Shown piece by piece: positions 24,300 through 32,179 of a stretch of 64,000 bases of DNA. Origin of the DNA: an uncultured Oscillospiraceae bacterium (lineage in GTDB: Bacteria; Bacillota; Clostridia; Oscillospirales; Oscillospiraceae); NCBI GenBank assembly GCA_947589745.1, contig CANQCS010000008.1, positions 19,025 through 83,024 of the forward strand, written 5' to 3'. Position 1 is the first letter of the stretch. Each line of letters starts with the position of its first letter. The translations under genes and the position numbers were made by a program. The notes below the pieces were generated by a model, which was not told the DNA's origin, ran no database searches, and saw only the letters and a program-made list of their open reading frames with translations.

Positions 24300-24561
24300 C
24301 TGCGGTTGGTTTTGTCTAAACCGGGCCGGGTCCCGTGTATGGGGGCGAAGCGGCTACCTTAGTATGTCCCCAAGAACAGTGAAGCGCTGGTGCGGGGACT
24401 CATTGGGTGCGCTGGTCGTTTTGTGCTTGTCCGACTGCGTTCTGCTCCGTTCCACTACGCACAGGACAGATTCCCGTTGACGGCCCGATACGAAACATCC
24501 ATCAATTGCGTAGTGGAACGGAGCAACCGGCAGTTGGACTACGGCAAAACCAACCCCGCAG
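24300..24561. repeat. Nested inverted-repeat element
   Basis: The inner arms are a perfect 17 bp inverted repeat: CTCCGTTCCACTACGCA at 24445-24461 and its complement at 24507-24523. The outer arms are CTGCGGTTGGTTTTG at 24300-24314 and CAAAACCAACCCCGCAG at 24545-24561 (2 nt longer). GTATGTCCCCAAGAACAG (24363) and GTACGTCCCAGAATAG (about 24583) form an imperfect direct repeat around it. It could be a structured RNA, a MITE or the remains of a mobile element. Confidence 0.6.
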
Positions 24562-24816
24562 TCCCGATGAATGCTTTCTCTGGGTACGTCCCAGAATAGA
24601 CTGCTCTTAACGCCCTTCCCACACGGAGGGGATTCTTAAGGGGGCCAGAGCCCCCTTAAGCAATTTTTTGGTTACTTTTTGTTTGCACAAAAAGTAACCC
24701 GGGGTGCGCAGCGAAGCTGCGGCAAAATAAAGAGGTGGTAGGGGCCGGAGGCCCCTACTGGACAGCATTAGGGGGCTGCGCCCCCACACCCCCCACGATA
24801 GAAGGAGGAAATCCCT

Positions 24817-26175
24817 TTGGCACAAGTCGTCAGCGTCCGCTTTCGGGGCGGACAAAAAAACTATTATTTTGATCCCAGGGGTATCCAGGCCCAGCCTGGC
24901 GACTACCTGGTCGTCGAGACCGCCCAAGGTCTCGAATACGCCTGCTGCGCGGAGGCCAACCACGAGGTGCCCGACGAGGCCGTGGTGCAGCCTCTGCGCC
25001 CGGTGGTTCGCGTGGCCACCGACAACGACCACAAGGCCGCCGCCTACAACCGCAGGCGGGAAAAGGAGGCCTTCGGCATCTGTGAGCAGAAGATCGCCGC
25101 CCACGGGCTGGAGATGAAGCTGGTCAGCGTGGAGTGCTCCTTCGAGGGCAACAAGATCATCTTCTTCTTTACCGCCGAGGGGCGGGTGGACTTCCGGGAG
25201 CTGGTCAAGGACCTGGCCGGCGTGTTCCGCGCCCGCATCGAGCTGCGGCAGATCGGCGTCCGGGACGAGGCCAAGATGCTGGGCGGCATCGGCATCTGCG
25301 GCCGGGCCCTGTGCTGCGGCGAGTTTCTCAACGAGTTCATCCCCGTCTCCATCAAGATGGCCAAGACCCAGAACCTCAGCCTGAACCCCACCAAGATCTC
25401 CGGTGCCTGCGGCCGGCTCATGTGCTGTCTCAAGTACGAGCAGGCCGCCTACGAGGACGCCGCCAAGCGGATGCCCAAGAACGAGAGCTTCGTGGACACC
25501 CCCGACGGCCTGGGCAACATCTGCTCCCTGGACCTGCTCCGGGAACAGGTCCAGGTCCGGCTGGACAGTGCCCCCGAATCCCCCAAGCGCTATAAGCTCA
25601 GCGAGATCAACGTCCTCCGCAACGGCAAGGGCTCCCGGGACGGCATTGAGATTCCCAAGGAGCATCCCGTCCGCGCGGCCTCCGGCGAGAGCGGTACCAC
25701 CACTGCGGTGTTCCGTCCCCGCCAGCGCAGCGACGCCGCCCGGGAACCGCTGCCGGTGCTGTCCGCTGTCCCGGACGTCAACGAGCCCTTGGACGAGGAG
25801 GAGGAGTCCCGGGGCCGCCGCCGCAGCCGTAACCGCGGGAAAGGCGGCAAGAGCAAGCTGTCCTCCACGGAGAAGATGGCCAAGCAGGAGCGGGCCATCC
25901 GGGAGGGCACGGTGGAGAAGATCCCCGTCCGTTCCACCGGCGACACCTCCGCCGAGAAGAAGGCCGCCGCCGACCGGGCCGCGGAGCAGGCCGCCCGCGC
26001 GGAGCGCGCCGGCAGCAGCAAGGACGCCGCCCAGAGTGGCCGTTCCGATGGCAAAGGTGCCGCCCAGGAGCAGCGCCCCGCCGGGTCCAAGGACGGCTCC
26101 CAGGGGGAGCGCTCCGGCGGCAAGGGCGGCAATTCCCGCCGCCGCTTCCGGCGCAGGCCGCCCCAGAAGGGATAA
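24817..26175 (+). CDS. ricT: PSP1-domain protein RicT (YaaT)
   Basis: 452 residues. The PSP1 domain (about 1-260) has the family cysteines in GGIGICGRALCCGEFLNEF and CGRLMCCLKYEQ. RicT with RicA and RicF forms a complex binding two [4Fe-4S] clusters that promotes RNase Y-dependent mRNA maturation and sporulation/competence. The start is TTG 24817, fixed by AAGGAGGAA 7 bp upstream; no ATG fits. The C-terminal about 180 residues are a low-complexity Arg/Lys/Gly/Ala tail (RRRSRNRGKGGKSK), absent in Bacillus and likely RNA-binding. Confidence 0.92.
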   Translation: MAQVVSVRFRGGQKNYYFDPRGIQAQPGDYLVVETAQGLEYACCAEANHEVPDEAVVQPLRPVVRVATDNDHKAAAYNRRREKEAFGICEQKIAAHGLEMKLVSVECSFEGNKIIFFFTAEGRVDFRELVKDLAGVFRARIELRQIGVRDEAKMLGGIGICGRALCCGEFLNEFIPVSIKMAKTQNLSLNPTKISGACGRLMCCLKYEQAAYEDAAKRMPKNESFVDTPDGLGNICSLDLLREQVQVRLDSAPESPKRYKLSEINVLRNGKGSRDGIEIPKEHPVRAASGESGTTTAVFRPRQRSDAAREPLPVLSAVPDVNEPLDEEEESRGRRRSRNRGKGGKSKLSSTEKMAKQERAIREGTVEKIPVRSTGDTSAEKKAAADRAAEQAARAERAGSSKDAAQSGRSDGKGAAQEQRPAGSKDGSQGERSGGKGGNSRRRFRRRPPQKG

Positions 26176-26276
26176 CTATGTACTCACCATCGCCGGCAGG
26201 GCCTCTCCTGCCGGCGATTCGCATATTTCGTCCCGCCGGGGCATATGCTGTACCAAAATCTTTGGAGGTGCGGCGT

Positions 26277-26423
26277 ATGCGAAAAAAGGGGAAGGTCAAG
26301 GTTTTGCTGTTGCCGCGGCGCTGGCTGGCGGCGGCGCTGGGGCTGCTGCTGGCGATAGTGATGCTGGCGGCGGCCTGCCTGCCGGAGCTGCTGTTGACCG
26401 CCGGGGCGTGCCTGCTGGCATAA
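26277..26423 (+). CDS. Small single-pass membrane protein
   Basis: 48 residues: a positively charged start MRKKGKVKVLLLPRRW and one hydrophobic helix rich in Leu/Ala to the end. ATG 26277 has GGAGGTG 7 bp upstream, so translation is credible. It lies 100 bp after ricT. No family is recognised. Confidence 0.55.
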   Translation: MRKKGKVKVLLLPRRWLAAALGLLLAIVMLAAACLPELLLTAGACLLA

Positions 26424-26441
26424 CCGTCCGAAACAGGAGAT

Positions 26442-26559
26442 GATACTATTCTTCTATTAGAAGTATATTTCGTTACCGTGCGGAAAATGTAGGAATCGCA
26501 ATGCTTTGAGAGCGAGGATAAAGTTCTTTTTGATACTTTTTCTTTCAAGAAAAAGTATC
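26442..26559 (-). repeat. Full-length dispersed hairpin element (copy B)
   Basis: A 118 bp copy in the opposite orientation to copy A. The distal hairpin (ATACTATTCTTC... with ...GAAGTAT) begins at 26442, then TTCGTTACCGTGCGG, the GCAATGCTTTGAGAGCGA block, AAAGTTCTTTTT and the proximal hairpin ending at 26559. In this copy the distal stem uses ATACT/AGTAT instead of ACGAT/ATCGT. Confidence 0.88.
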
Positions 26560-26560
26560 A

Positions 26561-26595
26561 GCGCGGGGACGGCTGCCGGGCAGCCGTCCCCGCGC
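26561..26595. terminator. GC-rich terminator-type hairpin before dsdA
   Basis: A near-perfect palindrome of GCGCGGGGACGGCTG and its complement, followed by TTGCTTTT. It sits between repeat copy B and the dsdA promoter and closes transcripts from the ricT side. Confidence 0.6.
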
Positions 26596-26624
26596 TTGCT
26601 TTTCAGGGGCGGATATTGTATAAT
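26596..26624 (+). promoter_or_regulatory. Promoter of dsdA
   Basis: TTGCTT (26596-26601), 17 bp, TATAAT (26619-26624), 73 bp before the start codon. Confidence 0.6.
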
Positions 26625-26697
26625 CATGTCATACATATGTGCGCCGGGGAGCGGCAGGCCGCCCTCCCCCGCTATCTTGAGCAAGGAGGGCCCCCCT

Positions 26698-27987
26698 ATG
26701 GAGATCGACACCGCCCTGTGGAGAGAGACCAGCCCCACCGTCCGGGACCTGTGCGAGCTGCGGGAGACCGTCTGGCTGAACTCCGGCCTGCGGCCCGCCG
26801 CAGAAGGCCTGGCCACCGCGCCCCTCACCGCCGCCGACGTGGCGGACGCTGCCGCCCGGCTGGAGCGCTTCGCGCCCTATCTGGCCGCCGTGTTCCCCGA
26901 CACCGCCCCCGCCGGGGGCATCATCGAGTCCCACCTGGTGGAGGTGCCCCGCTACCAGGAGCTGCTGGGCTACGGCCCCGGCAGGCTGCTGATGAAGCTG
27001 GACAGCCACCTCCCTATCTCCGGCTCCATCAAGGCCAGGGGCGGCATCTACGAGGTGCTGTACCTGGCGGAGTCCCTGGCCATGAAAGCCGGGCTCCTGC
27101 GCTATGGGGACGACTACGCCGTGCTGGCCCAGCCCCGGTTCCGGGAGTTCTTCCGGCAGTACGCCGTGGCGGTGGGCTCCACCGGCAACCTGGGTCTGTC
27201 CATCGGCATCATGAGCGCCCAGCTGGGCTTTCGGGTGACGGTCCATATGTCCGCCGACGCCCGGCAGTGGAAGAAGGACATGCTCCGCAGCAAGGGCGTC
27301 CAGGTGGTGGAGTACGCCGCCGACTACAGCAAGGCGGTGGCGGAGGGCCGCCGTCTGGCCCGGCAGGACCCCATGTGCCACTTCGTGGACGACGAGAACT
27401 CCCAGACGCTGTTCCTGGGCTACGCCGTGGCGGCAGAGCGATTGGCAAAGCAGCTGGCGGAGCGGCACATCCCCGTGGACGGGGACCACCCGCTCTTTGT
27501 GTACCTGCCCTGCGGGGTGGGCGGCGGCCCCGGCGGCGTGGCCTTCGGGCTGAAGCTGCTCTACGGCGACCACGTCCACTGCTTCTTCGCCGAGCCCACC
27601 CATGCCCCCTGCATGACCCTGGGCCTGGCCACCGGCCTCCACGACCGGGTCTGCGTCCAGGACTTCGGCATCGACAGCCTCACCGCCGCCGACGGCCTGG
27701 CGGTGGGCCGCCCCTCCCGATTCGTGGGGAAGGTCATGGCCCCCCTGCTCAGCGGGTGCTACACCGTCACGGACGAGCGGCTCTACCGCCTGCTCCGCCA
27801 GCTGGCGGACAGCGAGGGCATCCACCTGGAGCCCAGTGCGCTGGCTGGCGTGCCGGGCATGGGGCTGGTGGCGGACTACGCCACCGGGCGGGGCATCGAC
27901 CTGGCCCATGCCACCCACATCGCCTGGGCCACCGGCGGCAGTATGGTCCCGCCGGACATCTGGCAGGAATACTACGCCCACGGCTGA
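26698..27987 (+). CDS. dsdA: D-serine ammonia-lyase (D-serine dehydratase)
   Basis: 429 residues of fold-type II PLP enzymes, converting D-serine to pyruvate and ammonia. The PLP lysine lies in SGSIKARGG (K112). The phosphate-binding loop is [18 protein letters not shown] near residue 265, and the family motifs [20 protein letters not shown] and [14 protein letters not shown] are present. Length is close to E. coli DsdA (442). Start ATG 26698 has AAGGAGGG. A monocistronic unit with its own promoter and terminator; no DsdC/DsdX neighbours are seen. Confidence 0.95.
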   Translation: MEIDTALWRETSPTVRDLCELRETVWLNSGLRPAAEGLATAPLTAADVADAAARLERFAPYLAAVFPDTAPAGGIIESHLVEVPRYQELLGYGPGRLLMKLDSHLPISGSIKARGGIYEVLYLAESLAMKAGLLRYGDDYAVLAQPRFREFFRQYAVAVGSTGNLGLSIGIMSAQLGFRVTVHMSADARQWKKDMLRSKGVQVVEYAADYSKAVAEGRRLARQDPMCHFVDDENSQTLFLGYAVAAERLAKQLAERHIPVDGDHPLFVYLPCGVGGGPGGVAFGLKLLYGDHVHCFFAEPTHAPCMTLGLATGLHDRVCVQDFGIDSLTAADGLAVGRPSRFVGKVMAPLLSGCYTVTDERLYRLLRQLADSEGIHLEPSALAGVPGMGLVADYATGRGIDLAHATHIAWATGGSMVPPDIWQEYYAHG

Positions 27988-28075
27988 CATTCTTTTTCTT
28001 GAAAGAAAAAGAACAAAAAGAACTTTACATTCGCTTCCGAGGCGCTGCGACACCTGCATTTCCGCCCGGTAACGA
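27988..28075 (+). repeat. Truncated dispersed hairpin element (copy C)
   Basis: It begins right at the dsdA stop codon. The proximal hairpin is kept but altered on both arms (TTCTTTTTC and GAAAAAGAA), a compensatory change that preserves pairing. AAAAAGAACTTTACATTCGC and CACCTGCATTTCC match the consensus. It ends after CGGTAACGA without the distal hairpin. Confidence 0.8.
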
Positions 28076-28080
28076 AAGAG

Positions 28081-28118
28081 GCGCGGGGACGGCCGCCACA
28101 GGCCGTTCCCGCGCTCTT
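28081..28118 (+). terminator. Terminator of dsdA
   Basis: A stem GCGCGGGGACGGCC with GGCCGTTCCCGCGC, then TCTTTGTTGTTT. Its arms resemble the hairpin at 26561, so dsdA is bracketed by two similar palindromes. Confidence 0.75.
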
Positions 28119-28130
28119 TGTTGTTTCTGT

Positions 28131-29483
28131 TTACCAGCTGCTCTCCAGGAACAGGTCGCCGCTGCTGGTCTCCGCGTCGATGCGGATGCTTCCGTCGCCG
28201 CACTCATAGCGGCCGTTGGACCGCTGGTCCATGGCAAAAGGACCGATGGACAGATCGCCGTTGCCGGTCCTCCACTTCAGCTGGAACCCCGCGTCCTCCG
28301 GCAGGACCAGGGTGATATCTCCGCTGCCCGTCTCCACATCCAGGGCATTGGCATAGCTGTCCATGAGCGTCAGGAGCACGTGCCCGCTGCCGGCCTCCAC
28401 GGCCAGATTCATGCCGTTGTTCACCTGCAGCTCCACATCCCCGGAACCGGTGGTGACATCGGCGTTCCACAGGTATTCGGCGATGCCGCTGACGCTGCCG
28501 CTGCCGGTGGCGATCTCCAGGTCCTCACTGACCACCAGCCCCTCCAGCGTCACATTCCCGCTGCCGGTCTCCACCGACACGTTCCCGTAGGTGTCCCCGC
28601 GCAGGTCCACACTGGCGCTGTCCGTCTCGATCTCCAGATATGGACTCAGCCAGTTGGGGACCCACACCTCCAGCTCCTCCGCCCCGGCGTTCGGGGAGAT
28701 CGTCAACTCCCCGCCGCGGATGGACCAGACCGCCTCGCCCCCGCGGGTCCGGAACCAGGGAAAGCCGCTGTCATCCGATGCGACACTGACACAGCCGGTG
28801 GGCCAGTCGATGCGGATAGTGTTCAGCATCTCCCCGGCCACGCTCTCCATCCGCCACTCGGTGGACATCCCGTCGCTCCAATGGGCGAAGCAGTATTCGC
28901 TGTCGGTAACGGGGTCGGTGACGAGCTGGACCTCCGTCCCGCCGGTGTCGGTCACTTCCGTGGCGGTGTCGCCCTCATACCGGGAGTACCCCTCCCCTGG
29001 GTAGATCGAAGGGGCCCCGGCCGGCAGGTCCGGCATGGTGCTTTCCTCTGTGTAGTACGTAACTGAGTCTATAGCCGTCTGCCGGTAGCCAAAGGCCCAC
29101 ACGAGCCACCGCACCCCGGTGACCACCACCGCCACAGCCGCCACCACCCAGAGCACACGGATGATCGTCCGGTTCCGGTCCCGGGGCGGCCGGTAGGCCC
29201 GCTTTCCGCCGCCGCCCCCGGCGGGCGGGTCCGGGTACACCGGCGGCATCACCGGCGCGTCCGGGTCGGTCATGGCCTCCGGGGGCAGGCCCGCCTCCTG
29301 GAGGATGCGCCGGGCGATGGTGTCCAGGTCCTCCATGGACCCCACGGCCTCCTCCTCGGTCATGCCCTCCTCCATGCGGTCGGCTAGCATCTCGGCGTAG
29401 TACACCAGCCACTCCTCGGCCTGGGCCTTCTCCAGCGCGCCCAGGCGGCGATATAGGTCATTGAGAAACTGTACTCGCGTCAT
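28131..29483 (-). CDS. HAAS-domain / DUF4097 membrane protein
   Basis: 450 residues. The N-terminal HAAS/DUF1700 helical domain (about 1-70, MTRVQFLNDLYRRLGALEKA, EEAVGSMEDLDTIARRIL) is followed by a Pro/Gly linker, one membrane segment (about 112-130, VLWVVAAVAVVVTGVRWLVW) and a C-terminal DUF4097 beta-solenoid of repeating SGDITL/SGSVSG-type turns (about 265-450). HAAS proteins are typically controlled by and may interact with a PadR regulator, which is encoded directly upstream with a 26 bp overlap. I chose ATG 29483 because AAGGAG is correctly spaced for it. The extracytoplasmic beta region may sense envelope stress. Confidence 0.88.
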   Translation of the reverse strand: MTRVQFLNDLYRRLGALEKAQAEEWLVYYAEMLADRMEEGMTEEEAVGSMEDLDTIARRILQEAGLPPEAMTDPDAPVMPPVYPDPPAGGGGGKRAYRPPRDRNRTIIRVLWVVAAVAVVVTGVRWLVWAFGYRQTAIDSVTYYTEESTMPDLPAGAPSIYPGEGYSRYEGDTATEVTDTGGTEVQLVTDPVTDSEYCFAHWSDGMSTEWRMESVAGEMLNTIRIDWPTGCVSVASDDSGFPWFRTRGGEAVWSIRGGELTISPNAGAEELEVWVPNWLSPYLEIETDSASVDLRGDTYGNVSVETGSGNVTLEGLVVSEDLEIATGSGSVSGIAEYLWNADVTTGSGDVELQVNNGMNLAVEAGSGHVLLTLMDSYANALDVETGSGDITLVLPEDAGFQLKWRTGNGDLSIGPFAMDQRSNGRYECGDGSIRIDAETSSGDLFLESSW

Positions 29484-29802
29484 CTTCCGCACACTCCTTT
29501 ATCAGCGCAAATACCCTCTCCAGCTCCGGTATGCTCTCCAGGAACTGGTCGATCTGTCTCTGTCCCGCCGGGGTGAGGCGGTAGAACTTCCGCAGCCGCC
29601 CGCTGTGGGCCACGGAGTAGACGGAGAGGCACCCGGTGCTCTCCAGCCGCCGCAGGATGGGGTACAGGGTGGACTCGGACACCTGGATGCTGCCGGACAG
29701 GTCCTTGATGATCTGGTAGCCGTAGGAGTCCCGCCGCCGCAGCACGGACAGCACACAGATGTCCAGCAGCCCCCGCTTCAACTGTGGGTCCAACACAGGC
29801 AT
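29458..29802 (-). CDS. PadR-family transcriptional regulator
   Basis: 114 residues. A winged helix has the PadR pattern LKRGLLDICVLSVLRRRDSYGYQIIKDL (first helices) and SESTLYPILRRLESTGCLSVY (recognition helix and wing), then a short C-terminal dimer helix. ATG 29802 follows AAGGGGGG; upstream in-frame codons lie within the operator. It overlaps the HAAS/DUF4097 gene and almost certainly represses its own operon through the perfect palindrome at 29814. Confidence 0.93.
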   Translation of the reverse strand: MPVLDPQLKRGLLDICVLSVLRRRDSYGYQIIKDLSGSIQVSESTLYPILRRLESTGCLSVYSVAHSGRLRKFYRLTPAGQRQIDQFLESIPELERVFALIKECAEDDASTVSQ

Positions 29803-29813
29803 ATCCCCCCTTT

Positions 29814-29850
29814 CACATAATACTATATCATACATAGTATTATGTGTCAA
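29814..29850 (-). promoter_or_regulatory. PadR operon promoter and operator
   Basis: On the minus strand TTGACA (29850-29845), 17 bp, TATAGT (29827-29822) form a consensus promoter. It lies inside a perfect 13 bp inverted repeat, CACATAATACTAT (29814-29826) and ATAGTATTATGTG (29834-29846). Its core ATAT...ACAT fits known PadR sites. Occupancy would block RNA polymerase, giving autorepression. Confidence 0.8.
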
Positions 29851-30007
29851 GTGGTATTGAGATTTTTCTGATTGGGGATTGGGGCTGGAGATTGCGGATG
29901 ACGCCGGGGGTGAGGGAGCAGCTCAGGAAGCGGCCTGATAGATGCGCACCCATCAGGCGCGGCCACGAGAAACGCGAACAGCCGGGGCATTCATTGATAA
30001 CATGATA

Positions 30008-30170
30008 ATACTTTTTCTTGAAAGAAAAAGTATCAAAAAGAACTTTCATATCGCTACCAAAACGTTGCTATTCCTGCATTTTCCACACGGTAACATTATA
30101 TTGTTTTAATTGAAGAATTCCAATATTTCCCGCACGGTAACGATATATGGTTTTCATTGAAGAATCGTAT
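30008..30170 (+). repeat. Enlarged dispersed hairpin element (copy D) with duplicated distal end
   Basis: 163 bp: a normal proximal hairpin and middle, then two successive distal ends. CACACGGTAACATTATA...GAAGAATT comes first; CGCACGGTAACGATATATGG...GAAGAATCGTAT second. The second ends at 30170 exactly where the IS630 transposase remnant is broken. It may be a deletion joint between two copies or an insertion into the IS. Confidence 0.88.
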
Positions 30171-30397
30171 GAGACGCTTTTCTCCCACCTTGCGCCCACG
30201 TTTCTTGGGCTCAATCGCATCTATGCCGCCCGCATCATAAGCTTTGAAGATCATCCGCACAGTTTTATCGGAGAAACCTGTTGCCTCGCATATTTCTTTT
30301 ACTTCCTTTCCTTCCGCCTGAGGCTGAGTGCGACCTTCTTGATCTCGTACACCGTTTCCGGGCTGGCTTTGCGATAGTCTGTCCCTGTCTTTTTCAT
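30171..30397 (-). pseudogene. IS630-family transposase remnant (frameshifted, truncated)
   Basis: On the minus strand from ATG 30397 the peptide MKKTGTDYRKASPETVYEIK continues to a stop near 30299. In another frame the match resumes with KEVKEICEATGFSDKTVRMI and DAGGIDAIEPKKRGRKVGEK, the N-terminal helix-turn-helix of IS630 transposases. It then breaks off at KRL, where the dispersed repeat begins. So there is at least one frameshift and loss of the DDE catalytic part; it is inactive. Confidence 0.85.
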
Positions 30398-30468
30398 GGC
30401 TGTATTATACTTCTCTCACACCCCTTCAGGTAGTTCTTTTGCGATTATTTTATTGCCGGAGTAATATT

Positions 30469-30798
30469 TCAAAAGAATTTGTACCACACAAAGCCCGCCA
30501 GGGCCAGCTGGGCGACAAGGATCAGGGGCATCCCCCACACGAAATACCAGTGCTTGGTCTTATGGTGGAACACCCGCATCCCCAGGATGGCCCCTACGCT
30601 GCCGCCCAGGAGGGCGGAGAGGAACAGCGTCTTCTCCGGGATGCGCCACTTGTCCCGCTTGGCCCGGCGCTTGTCGGACCACATGAGGCAGAAGGCGGCC
30701 AGATTCACGAGCGCCAGCCACCCGAGCAGGAGCGCCCACGGGGACCCCAGCAGGACAGAGAACGTGTCGCCGGAGGCGCTAGGAAAGAATGCGTTCAT
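30469..30798 (-). CDS. DUF1294 membrane protein
   Basis: 109 residues with three likely membrane helices and the DUF1294 signature: NLAAFCLMWSDKRRAKRDKWRIPE (about 37-60), then LFLSALLGGSVGAILGM and HKTKHWYF. Function is unknown; in other bacteria the domain is found alone or fused to a cold-shock domain. ATG 30798 follows GAGGGGCCCA. It lies 8 bp after the M20 peptidase stop and is probably co-transcribed with it. Confidence 0.9.
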   Translation of the reverse strand: MNAFFPSASGDTFSVLLGSPWALLLGWLALVNLAAFCLMWSDKRRAKRDKWRIPEKTLFLSALLGGSVGAILGMRVFHHKTKHWYFVWGMPLILVAQLALAGFVWYKFF

Positions 30799-30806
30799 TG
30801 GGCCCC

Positions 30807-31958
30807 TCACTTCCGCGGCTCTGCCGGTCCCAGGCTCCCCAGCACCAGGTCGAAGGCCAGCCTCAGCCCCGGCAGCAGGGAGTCAATTTCCACATACTCC
30901 TCCCGGGTGTGGGCCCCGCCGCCCTCATAGCAGCCGATGCACACCGCCGGGATGCCCAGGGAGAGGGGCACGTTGCAGTCGGTGGAGCCGGGGGAGAAGG
31001 TGATCTCCGCGCCGAAGTGCTCCCGCACCGCCGCCGCGGCCCGGTCCATCAGGGCCTGCTCCGCCGCCGGGTCCACGTCGCCGGAGCAGGGGCGGTCGCC
31101 AATCAGCTCCGCAGTGACGCCCACGCCCTTGGCCCGGTAGAAGTCCAGGGCGGCGTGCAGATGGCGCTCCATAATGGCCAGGGAGTCCCGGTCGTCGGAG
31201 CGGAACTCGTAGAGCATCTCCGCCTGCTGGGCGATGGTATTGACGGAGGTGCCGCCGGAGATGGTGCCCACGTTGTAGGTGGTCCTGCCGCCCTCCGGCA
31301 CCTTCATGGTGTAGAGGGTGTCGATGAGGGAGGCCAGGTAGGCGATGGCGTTGCGGTTGCCGAACTTCGCATAGGAGTGGCCGCCCTCGGTGGTGATCTC
31401 CACCCGGTAGCGCCTGGATCCCACCGCCGCGTTCACCCCGCCGGAGCAGGTGCCGTCAAAGGAGAAGAAAGCACGGACCCGGTCCCCGAAGGTGTCCATG
31501 ATTCGGCGGGAGCCCCGCAGGTTGCCCAACCCCTCCTCGCCGGAGTTGATGACCAGGAGCAGGCCGCCCTCCTGGGGACAGAGGCGGTGCTCCGCGATAT
31601 ACTTGGCGGCCATCAGCAGAGCCACCACATTGGCGGTGTCGTCGCCTACGCCGGGGCACTGGATCCTGCCGCCCTCTACCACCAGCGGCAGCGCCTCGGT
31701 ATCGGGGAACACCACGTCGCTGTGGGCCATAAAGACGGTGAGGGGGCCGTCCGTGCCGCCCACGGGATAGATCACGTTCAGCGCCTCGTCGATGTAAACG
31801 CCTTGGGCGCCCTGCTTCTCCAGCCACAGCTTGCAGAAGGCGGCCCGCCGCTCCTCGTGGTTGGAGGGGGCGGGAATTCGCGCCAGATTCAGGAGAAGGT
31901 CCAAGGCCTCCTGCCGGTGTTGCTCGATGTACTCCAGGATGGATGGGGACAGCGACAT
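30807..31958 (-). CDS. M20-family metallopeptidase
   Basis: 383 residues. Zinc ligands and catalytic residues are visible in VFMAHSDVVFPD (about 69), GVGDDTANVVALLMAAKY, NSGEEGLGNLRG (EE pair) and FFSFDGTCSGG, with a dimerisation lid domain in the middle. The family includes dipeptidases, deacetylases and carboxypeptidases, so the precise substrate is open. The open frame extends far upstream only as an antisense artefact of the next gene; ATG 31958 has AAGAGGTG and marks the real start. Confidence 0.9.
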   Translation of the reverse strand: MSLSPSILEYIEQHRQEALDLLLNLARIPAPSNHEERRAAFCKLWLEKQGAQGVYIDEALNVIYPVGGTDGPLTVFMAHSDVVFPDTEALPLVVEGGRIQCPGVGDDTANVVALLMAAKYIAEHRLCPQEGGLLLVINSGEEGLGNLRGSRRIMDTFGDRVRAFFSFDGTCSGGVNAAVGSRRYRVEITTEGGHSYAKFGNRNAIAYLASLIDTLYTMKVPEGGRTTYNVGTISGGTSVNTIAQQAEMLYEFRSDDRDSLAIMERHLHAALDFYRAKGVGVTAELIGDRPCSGDVDPAAEQALMDRAAAAVREHFGAEITFSPGSTDCNVPLSLGIPAVCIGCYEGGGAHTREEYVEIDSLLPGLRLAFDLVLGSLGPAEPRK

Positions 31959-32132
31959 GGAAAACACCTCTTTCTCTTTGCCTCGCCCGGCCGCAGGCGG
32001 CCCGGCATTCATCGGTATTATGCAGCATTTTCCGGCGGGAATCAAGGGGGACGGCGTAAAACCGGAAATTTTGTCGAACCCGCAATGCAACAAGACAAAT
32101 GGCCGATCCGGCCCATAAGGCAGACCAGACAA

Positions 32133-32171
32133 ATGCGGCAGACAGCCCGTTTTGTGGGCCGTCTGCCGCAT
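32133..32171 (-). terminator. Terminator downstream of the VTT protein gene
   Basis: A stem ATGCGGCAGAC...GGGC type with complement GTCTGCCGCAT, a 16 bp imperfect hairpin 9 bp beyond the stop. A downstream leftward T tract is weak (TTTGTCTGG). Confidence 0.6.
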
Positions 32172-32179
32172 GGTTTTGG

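Larger units (their letters stand above)
24139..24816. other. 680-bp hairpin-rich intergenic region between holB and ricT
   Basis: No credible gene. I count eight simple hairpins: 24140-24158, 24170-24186, 24198-24227, 24237-24262, 24635-24660, 24670-24699, 24738-24758 and 24771-24785. In the middle a nested inverted-repeat structure spans 24300-24561. The normally adjacent holB-ricT pair has been split by this insert-like stretch, which has GC-rich palindromes at both ends. Confidence 0.7.

Noticed and set aside
24289..24610. Small frames of 60-70 codons in the holB-ricT gap
   Set aside because: They lie on inverted-repeat arms, lack ribosome binding sites and match nothing.
30147..30377. 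Plus-strand 76-codon frame near copy D
   Set aside because: The opposite strand encodes a recognisable, though broken, IS630 transposase N-terminus.
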